Of a DNA stretch of 64,000 nucleotides, positions 59,188 to 64,000 are shown piece by piece. The stretch is taken from the NCBI RefSeq assembly GCF_020733705.1, contig NZ_JAJFZM010000001.1, forward strand, positions 248,001 to 312,000, given 5' to 3'. The DNA is from Nocardia australiensis (GTDB lineage Bacteria; Actinomycetota; Actinomycetes; Mycobacteriales; Mycobacteriaceae). The notes beneath the pieces were generated by a model that worked only from the letters and a program-made list of their open reading frames with translations, ran no database searches and was not told the origin of the DNA. Position 1 is the stretch's first letter. Each line of letters begins with the position of its first letter. The position numbers and the translations under genes were made by a program.

Positions 59188-60144
59188 CTATTCCGAGCGA
59201 GCGTTCGGTGGTGTGAAACGCGTGGTCCGCGTCATTCCGGCGGCCCGACCCTTATCGGCGATCACCTGGGCCATTTTCGCGCTCGCCTCGTCGATCATCT
59301 CATCGCCCAGCATCACCGCCCCGCGCGCGCCACCGTGCTCGGAGGTGTGGAAGGCGTAGGCGTCCAGAATCAGTTCGGCCCGGTCGTAATCGGCCTGACG
59401 CGGACTGAAAATCTCGTTGGCGGCATCGATCTGGCCGGGATGCAGCACCCACTTGCCGTCAAAGCCGAGCGCGGCGGTGCGCGCGGCCGCCCGCCGGAAA
59501 CCGTCGACATCACGAATCTGCAGGTAGGGGCCGTCGATTGCCTGCAGGCCGTGGGCACGGGCGGTGAGCAGGATGGTCATCAGAATGTGGTGGTAGGCGT
59601 CTCCGGTGTCGTAGCCTTCCGGCTGTTCGCCGACCACAAGGGTGCGCATATTGATGCTGGCCATGAAGTCGGCGGGCCCGAAGACCAGCGCCTGCACGCG
59701 CGGGCTCGCCGTGGCGATCTCGTCGATATTGCGCAACCCGAGCGCATTTTCGAGCTGCGGTTCGATGCCGATCCGCCCGACCTCGAGTCCATGCGCCTTC
59801 TCCAGCTGGGTAAGCAGCAGGTCCAGCGCCCGCACCTGACCGGCGTCGGTGACCTTCGGTAGCAGGATCGCATCCAGCGCCACGCCCGCGCCCTCGACCA
59901 CCGTGATGACATCGGCGTAGGTCCATTCGGTGGTCCAGTCATTGACGCGCACCACCCGCAGCTGGTTACCCCAGCCGGAATCATTCAGCGCTGCAACGAT
60001 ATTCGCGCGCGCCTGCACTTTGGCGGCGGGCGCCACCGCGTCCTCGAGATCGAGGAAGACCTCGTCGACGGGTAAGCCCTTGGCCTTCTCGATCATCTTC
60101 GGGTTGCTGCCCGGACAGGCGAGCACCGAACGGCGCGGCTTCAT
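59188..60144 (-). CDS. HpcH/HpaI aldolase/citrate lyase family protein (CitE-like)
   Basis: A 318-residue C-C lyase of the CitE/malyl-CoA lyase group. TIM-barrel motifs: RRSVLACPGSNPKMIEKAKGLPVDEVFLDLEDAVAP (metal and substrate site), NDWTTEWTYADV, AILLPKVTDAGQV, IGIEPQLENALGL with a metal-binding Glu, LVFGPADFMASI and GFDGKWVLHPGQIDAAN. It probably cleaves or condenses a malyl-CoA or hydroxy-acyl-CoA ester; there is no CitD/CitF partner, so it is not classical citrate lyase. The ATG at 60144 follows AAGGAG by five bases. It may lead the three-gene minus-strand run with YflT-like and SUFU. It is divergent from the MgtE-like gene (108 bp). Confidence 0.92.
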   Translation of the reverse strand: MKPRRSVLACPGSNPKMIEKAKGLPVDEVFLDLEDAVAPAAKVQARANIVAALNDSGWGNQLRVVRVNDWTTEWTYADVITVVEGAGVALDAILLPKVTDAGQVRALDLLLTQLEKAHGLEVGRIGIEPQLENALGLRNIDEIATASPRVQALVFGPADFMASINMRTLVVGEQPEGYDTGDAYHHILMTILLTARAHGLQAIDGPYLQIRDVDGFRRAAARTAALGFDGKWVLHPGQIDAANEIFSPRQADYDRAELILDAYAFHTSEHGGARGAVMLGDEMIDEASAKMAQVIADKGRAAGMTRTTRFTPPNARSE

Positions 60145-60252
60145 GGTCACTCCTTCGCACTCGGCGAGTGCCGCGGGATTCGTGTCTCACCGCACCCGCA
60201 CCGATCGGGGCGTAGTGCCTGCACCCGCCCGCTAACCTCTAGCCTGGCAGCC

Positions 60253-61539
60253 ATGGCAGCAACCAGGGTTTACGTCGCCAGGCTGGCCGGCCTGGCGGTA
60301 CTTGGACCGGACGGTGAGTCTATCGGCCGTGTCCGCGACGTTGTTGTGGCCATCCGCTACAACGGCCAACAGCCCCGCATCCACGGTCTGGTCGTGGAGC
60401 TACCCACCAGGCGGCGGATTTTCGTGCCGATGCTGCGGGTGACTGCCGTCGAGCCCGGTGTGGTGACGCTGAATACCGGCACGGTGAGCCTGCGCCGTTT
60501 CGCGCAACGGCCCGGCGAACTTCTCGCACTCGCGCAGATCGTCGATTCCTCGGTACGCGTGCACGATCCGGATCTGCCCGACCTCGCCGACGTCGATGTG
60601 TTCGTGGTCGATCTCGGTATCGAGAAGGCCAGGACCAGAGACTGGGTGGTGACCAGGGTCGCGGTGCGCGGGCACCGGCGCATCGGCCGCCGCCGCACCG
60701 TGCACGTCGTGGACTGGACACAGGTCAGCGGGCTGACACCGTACGAGGTCGGCCGGCCCGGCCAGGACGTCACCCAGCTGTTGTCGCAGTTCGAGGGCCT
60801 GCGCGCGCCCGACGTCGCGCATCTGTTGCGCGAGCTGCCGGAGAAGCGGCGCATGGAGGTCGCCGAGGCACTCGACGATGAACGGCTGGCCGACGTCGTC
60901 CAGGAGTTGCCCGACGACGATCAGGTCGAGCTGCTCGGACACCTGGAGGTGCGCCGCGCCGCCGACGTCCTCGAGGCCATGGACCCCGACGACGCCGCCG
61001 ACCTGCTCGGCGAACTATCCAAGGGCGAGCGGGAATCGCTGCTCGCGCTGATGGATCCGCAGGAGTCCGAACCGGTCCGCAGGCTGCTGGAGCACTCCCC
61101 CGATACCGCGGGCGGCCTGATGACCCCGAAGCCGGTGATCCTCACCCCGGCGACCACGATCGCCGAAGCATTGGCGCGGGTTCGCAATCCGGATCTCACG
61201 CCCGCACTGGCGTCCATGGTGTTCGTGGTGCGCCCACCGACGGCCACCCCGACCGGTCGATACCTGGGCTGCGTACATATTCAGCAGCTGCTACGCGAAC
61301 CGCCTGCCCACCTGGTCGGCGGTGTGATCGATAGCGACCTGAGTCCACTGCGCGCCGATGCCCCGCTCGCCGCGGTCACCCGCTACTTCGCCACCTACAA
61401 CCTGGTCTGCGGGCCAGTGGTGGACGAGCAGAACCATTTGCTCGGCGCCGTGAGTGTCGATGACGTTCTCGACCATCTGCTGCCGGAGGATTGGCGTGAG
61501 CAGGAAGAGCTACACGAGGGGCTGGCGGTACATGAATGA
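60253..61539 (+). CDS. PRC-barrel, MgtE N-domain and CBS protein (soluble MgtE-like)
   Basis: A 428-residue protein with no membrane helices. Two PRC-barrel-like modules (about 5-90 and 95-165; LAVLGPDGESIGRVRDVVV starts the first). Then the MgtE N-terminal superhelix (about 175-280): tandem repeats VAHLLRELPEKRRMEVAEAL, LADVVQELPDDDQVELLGHL, AADVLEAMDPDDAADLLGEL. Then a CBS pair (about 290-415) opening DTAGGLMTPKPVILTP, the usual MgtE junction. The transmembrane channel of MgtE is absent, so this is a regulatory Mg2+- or nucleotide-sensing partner rather than a transporter (inference). Rv1232c is the likely homologue. The next gene starts inside its last codons. Confidence 0.9.
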   Translation: MAATRVYVARLAGLAVLGPDGESIGRVRDVVVAIRYNGQQPRIHGLVVELPTRRRIFVPMLRVTAVEPGVVTLNTGTVSLRRFAQRPGELLALAQIVDSSVRVHDPDLPDLADVDVFVVDLGIEKARTRDWVVTRVAVRGHRRIGRRRTVHVVDWTQVSGLTPYEVGRPGQDVTQLLSQFEGLRAPDVAHLLRELPEKRRMEVAEALDDERLADVVQELPDDDQVELLGHLEVRRAADVLEAMDPDDAADLLGELSKGERESLLALMDPQESEPVRRLLEHSPDTAGGLMTPKPVILTPATTIAEALARVRNPDLTPALASMVFVVRPPTATPTGRYLGCVHIQQLLREPPAHLVGGVIDSDLSPLRADAPLAAVTRYFATYNLVCGPVVDEQNHLLGAVSVDDVLDHLLPEDWREQEELHEGLAVHE

Positions 61540-62149
61540 CAAACCAGCAAGCACCAAATCCGGATTGAGCACGGCGCGCCAACGTCTGGAGACGCCGGTC
61601 GAAACGCGCTTTCGGATCGATTGGGACGCCGAGGCTGTCGCGCGTTCCAGCGAGAGGGTCGCCCGGTTCCTCGGCACCGGACGATATCTGGCGATCCAGA
61701 CCATCATCGTCATCGTCTGGATCATCCTGAACGTGACCGTAGTCGCGCTGCGCTGGGATCCCTACCCGTTCATTCTGCTCAATCTGGCCTTCTCGACGCA
61801 GGCCGCCTATGCGGCACCGCTGATCCTGCTGGCCCAGAACCGCCAGGACAACCGCGACCGAGTGTCGTTGGAGGAGGATCGGACTCGCGCGGCGCAGACC
61901 AAAGCGGACACCGAATTCCTCGCCCGCGAACTCGCGGCATTGCGTATCGCGGTCGGCGATGTGGCCACTCGAGACTATCTGCGCCGCGAGTTGGACGAGA
62001 TGCGGACGGTGCTCGACCGTATCGAAGCGGCGGCCGGGCCTTCGGAAGAACGGCCTCGCTCCGAGAAACCCACCAAGGCGAATCGCAAGAAGAGCTCCGG
62101 TCAAAAGCAGGCCACAGGACCGGAATGGCCGCCATTAGCTCATGATTGA
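61532..62149 (+). CDS. DUF1003 family membrane protein
   Basis: A 205-residue protein of the DUF1003 family. Two membrane helices (AIQTIIVIVWIILNVTVVAL and PFILLNLAFSTQAAYAAPLILLAQ) are separated by a short loop with RWDPYP, and the family motif LAQNRQDNRDRVSLEEDR follows, leading to a long coiled-coil helix (DTEFLARELAALRIAVGDVATRDYLRRELDEMRTVLDRI) and a basic tail. Its role is unknown. The ATG at 61532 overlaps the end of the MgtE-like gene by eight bases, so the two are co-translated and probably functionally linked; homologues keep this order in other mycolic actinomycetes (from memory, Rv1231c). Confidence 0.9.
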   Translation: MNDKPASTKSGLSTARQRLETPVETRFRIDWDAEAVARSSERVARFLGTGRYLAIQTIIVIVWIILNVTVVALRWDPYPFILLNLAFSTQAAYAAPLILLAQNRQDNRDRVSLEEDRTRAAQTKADTEFLARELAALRIAVGDVATRDYLRRELDEMRTVLDRIEAAAGPSEERPRSEKPTKANRKKSSGQKQATGPEWPPLAHD

Positions 62150-62269
62150 CCGGAAATGCGCATCGACTCACCTGACTGATGGGTAACCTGGAGCACGTTG
62201 TCCAGAGCGGCCGGGCAGGGGATGTCCCGGACACCCGCTCCCACGACGATCGAGGATTGGTGTGGCCGA

Positions 62270-63706
62270 ATGCGAATATCTGCTCCGATAACCGTGTCGG
62301 CCCTTGTCGTCGTGGGTCTTGTCGCTGCCGGATCGGCTACCCATACCGCGCGAACAGGCACTCCACCGAAGGCGCCGGAGGCGTTGCTCGCGGCGTCGAG
62401 CGGTCTCGGCGGGACCGATGGCGCGGCGAGCAACGACACGGACGCACCATTGTCCCGGACAGTTGGTCTCCTTCCGGTCACGCCGGAAGCGCCCCGCAAA
62501 CTCCGGGCAATGACACCACCCTCCGACGGCGCGCCGATGTTCGCGGGTTCGGTGCCGCTGCACGACATCGTGCTGCCGGTGGGCAGTAGCGCGCTCGGGA
62601 TTCCGGAGGTCGTGCTGGCCGCCTATCGCAATGCCGAACTGGCGCTCGACTCTTCGATGCCCGGCTGCGGATTGCCCTGGAGCCTGCTCGCCGGCATCGG
62701 CAAGATCGAATCCGGCCACGCGAGCAGTGGCCGCACCGATGCCGCGGGCACCACCATCAACCCGATCTTCGGTCCCGCGCTCGACGGCACCCTGCCGGGT
62801 AACGAGATCATCAAAGCCGCGGACGGCGGCGCCGTGCGCGCCGTCGGTCCGATGCAGTTCCTGCCGAGCACCTGGAGCAAGTACGCCGCGGACGGCAATG
62901 GCGACGGAATCTCTGACCCGCACAACGTGTTCGACGCTTCGCTCGCTGCGGGCAAGTACCTCTGCTCGGGCAACCTCGACCTGCGCGATCCGGCGCAGGA
63001 ATTGCGCGCGGTATTGCGTTACAACAACTCGATGGCCTACGCGGCGAACGTGCTGAGTTGGTCGGCGGCCTACCGCACCGGCGGCACGCCCCGGCAGGTC
63101 AGCATCTCGCCCGATCTCATCCCGCCGGGCGCGGCCCCCATTCAGGCGGGCCCGGATATGACCACCGCCAACACGATCGCGCCCACGATGACCACCGAGT
63201 TGCCGCCGAACACCACGACGACCACCGACCCGACGACCACCGACCCGACGACGCCGACCCAGATGATGATCAACATCCCGGGTCTGCCGCCGATTCCGTG
63301 TGGCATCTTCTGCCCGCGGCCCGCACCGAAACCCGCGGATCCCTGTGAACCACTGGCGGTTCCGGCCATCATGCCGCGGCCGGGCGAACCGGTGAAGCCG
63401 GTCTCGCCCGGGCAGACCTACGGCGCGGGCGAGGAACCGAATGCCCCCGACCAGCACCCCGACGAGCAGCAACAGTCGCGCCCCGTGGAGTGCACGCAGC
63501 CGCACCCCGGGGCCGAGCCCGCCCAACAGCCCGGTCAACAACCAGCGGAGCAGACTCCCGAGCCGCAGGCCCAGACGCCGTCCATGACACCGGAACCGGG
63601 CCCTGACGAAGCGGGCGAGCCCGCGCCGCCTGTCGCCCCGGCACCGACTCCGGCGCCCGGCATCACGCTGCCGTTCGGAATCGTGATCCCGCTTCCGCCG
63701 CAATAG
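62270..63706 (+). CDS. Secreted lytic murein transglycosylase with Pro-rich tail
   Basis: A 478-residue cell-wall enzyme that cleaves glycan strands of peptidoglycan. Signal peptide or N-terminal anchor at residues 1-24 (ISAPITVSALVVVGLVAAGSA). A ~70-residue linker follows, then the SLT-type domain (about 110-285): LPWSLLAGIGKIESGHA with catalytic Glu147, GAVRAVGPMQFLPSTWSKYAADGNGDG, and PHNVFDASLAAGKYLC, ending YNNSMAYAANVLSW. The rest is Thr- and Pro/Gln/Glu-rich. This is the MltB/SLT_2 type. The homologue in this neighbourhood is Rv1230c (from memory). The ATG at 62270 has a distant GAGGA. It may be co-regulated with the next gene, another wall protein. Confidence 0.9.
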   Translation: MRISAPITVSALVVVGLVAAGSATHTARTGTPPKAPEALLAASSGLGGTDGAASNDTDAPLSRTVGLLPVTPEAPRKLRAMTPPSDGAPMFAGSVPLHDIVLPVGSSALGIPEVVLAAYRNAELALDSSMPGCGLPWSLLAGIGKIESGHASSGRTDAAGTTINPIFGPALDGTLPGNEIIKAADGGAVRAVGPMQFLPSTWSKYAADGNGDGISDPHNVFDASLAAGKYLCSGNLDLRDPAQELRAVLRYNNSMAYAANVLSWSAAYRTGGTPRQVSISPDLIPPGAAPIQAGPDMTTANTIAPTMTTELPPNTTTTTDPTTTDPTTPTQMMINIPGLPPIPCGIFCPRPAPKPADPCEPLAVPAIMPRPGEPVKPVSPGQTYGAGEEPNAPDQHPDEQQQSRPVECTQPHPGAEPAQQPGQQPAEQTPEPQAQTPSMTPEPGPDEAGEPAPPVAPAPTPAPGITLPFGIVIPLPPQ

Positions 63707-63825
63707 GTCTCGCCACAGTCACAGCAGGTCACGAAGGGGTAACAAAAAGGTCTCGAATGCGGTAACCTCTACTTCGTCCATCACGAAGGGCTCGTTGTCC
63801 GAGTCAATTGAAGGGTCACCGCACA
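63707..63825 (+). promoter_or_regulatory. Leader with five helically phased GTNAC-like boxes
   Basis: Pentamers GTCAC (63718), GTCAC (63728), GTAAC (63739), GTCTC (63750) and GTAAC (63762) start 10, 11, 11 and 12 bases apart, that is, about one helix turn. GTNAC-type direct repeats are the recognition units of the response regulators MtrA and GlnR. MtrA controls rpf and wall-hydrolase genes in related bacteria. The array ends 60 bases upstream of the GTG of the next gene. Confidence 0.6.
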
Positions 63826-64000
63826 GTGGGGCGTCACCGAAAACCACCGACTGCGACCGTAAGGCGCAGCTCCGTTATCGCATTGACAGGGTTGGTTCCC
63901 GCTGGACTCGTGGCAGTCGGCGCCACGGCCGATATGGGCGATACCAATCTGGTAGCAGCTTCAGTCCTGCAACATCTTTCGGGGAACGAACCGGACGATC
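63826..64000 (+). CDS. Secreted cell-wall protein, N-terminus only
   Basis: The first 58 codons of a gene cut by the window edge. The start GRHRKPPTATVRRSSVIALTG, with a basic head and hydrophobic segment ending VAVGATAD, is the leader found on resuscitation-promoting-factor and other secreted peptidoglycan-acting proteins in mycolic actinomycetes. No catalytic domain is visible yet, so I do not decide between Rpf, NlpC/P60 and M23 types. GTG start at 63826 with a weak GAAGGG upstream. Its promoter region carries five phased GTNAC-like boxes. Confidence 0.6.
   Translation, partial: MGRHRKPPTATVRRSSVIALTGLVPAGLVAVGATADMGDTNLVAASVLQHLSGNEPDD

Noticed and set aside
62168..63703. 511-codon minus-strand reading frame opposite the transglycosylase
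   Set aside because: Arg/Gly/His-rich composition with no domain; it lies antisense to a clear SLT-type gene.
63707..63825. Possible c-di-AMP (ydaO-type) riboswitch before the wall gene
   Set aside because: Such leaders precede rpf genes in actinomycetes, but I could not match the conserved core or draw its stems; the phased GTNAC boxes explain the sequence better.
1..64000. tRNA, rRNA, CRISPR, insertion sequence or prophage
   Set aside because: No cloverleaf-like gene, no repeat-spacer array, no transposase, integrase or phage structural reading frame was found by eye; a tRNAscan or ISfinder run would be decisive.

Overview
The window looks like chromosomal DNA of a mycolic-acid actinomycete, most likely Nocardia or a close relative. 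The base composition is uniformly high in G+C and GTG or TTG starts are common. The gene set includes a Kgd-type 2-oxoglutarate enzyme with an N-terminal acyltransferase domain, a PE/PPE/EspG-like type VII secretion cassette, many FadE/FadD/lipoprotein genes and a secreted cell-wall protein starting with the residues GRHRKP. From memory, several landmarks (deaD, a ~1130 aa RecB-like/helicase protein, an EmrB-type MFS protein, kgd, corA, a YflT-like protein, an MgtE-like CBS protein, a DUF1003 protein and a lytic transglycosylase) match the Mycobacterium tuberculosis Rv1230c-Rv1253 neighbourhood, with blocks moved and new genes inserted. I see no tRNA, rRNA, transposase, integrase or CRISPR array, so this is core chromosome with small accessory insertions.

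Layout. 1-3.9 kb: a transmembrane Ser/Thr kinase, a GNAT acetyltransferase, a small membrane protein and a lipoprotein. 3.9-6.2 kb: a two-subunit acyl-CoA dehydrogenase. 6.4-11.2 kb: secreted proteins, an epoxide hydrolase divergent from a WYL regulator across a perfect 10+10 bp palindrome, and an alpha/beta hydrolase. 11.2-14.2 kb: an orphan type VII substrate pair with its EspG-like chaperone, then a gamma-carbonic anhydrase homologue. 14.2-17.6 kb: a phosphoribosyltransferase and nitrilase pair divergent from deaD. 17.7-21.1 kb: a 1133 aa RecB-nuclease/SF1-helicase protein whose nuclease and helicase motifs are both eroded. 21.1-27.2 kb: a PLP enzyme, a TetR-like protein without a DNA-binding head, a PtpB-like phosphatase, a truncated acyl-CoA synthetase, an enoyl-CoA hydratase and a glutathionyl-hydroquinone reductase homologue.

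27.3-33.8 kb: an EcsC-like protein, an ABC-2 transporter with a degenerate ATPase, and a fused 1266 aa ABC exporter. 33.9-37.7 kb: kgd, closed by a terminator. 37.7-43.7 kb: a lipoprotein, then a TetR regulator and a monooxygenase sharing a 9+9 bp palindrome, an SDR, a lipase remnant and FadD15; this resembles a decayed mymA-type operon. 43.7-47.6 kb: a membrane-anchored sulfite-oxidase-family enzyme, and a PadR-MFS efflux pair under an 18 bp palindrome. 47.8-52.4 kb: an OpuC-type osmoprotectant ABC transporter with a second, divergent binding protein. 52.5-56.9 kb: malic enzyme, a flavoprotein, a small membrane protein and a PHP phosphoesterase. 57-64 kb: CorA, a SUFU-domain protein, a YflT-like protein, a CitE-like lyase, an MgtE-like soluble protein with a DUF1003 partner, a lytic transglycosylase, and the start of a secreted cell-wall gene behind five helically phased GTNAC-like boxes.

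I did not find one clearly new system. The strongest leads are the doubly degenerate nuclease-helicase, the orphan type VII cassette, the phased box array at the right edge, and the set of broken or headless genes around 22-25 kb and 41 kb.
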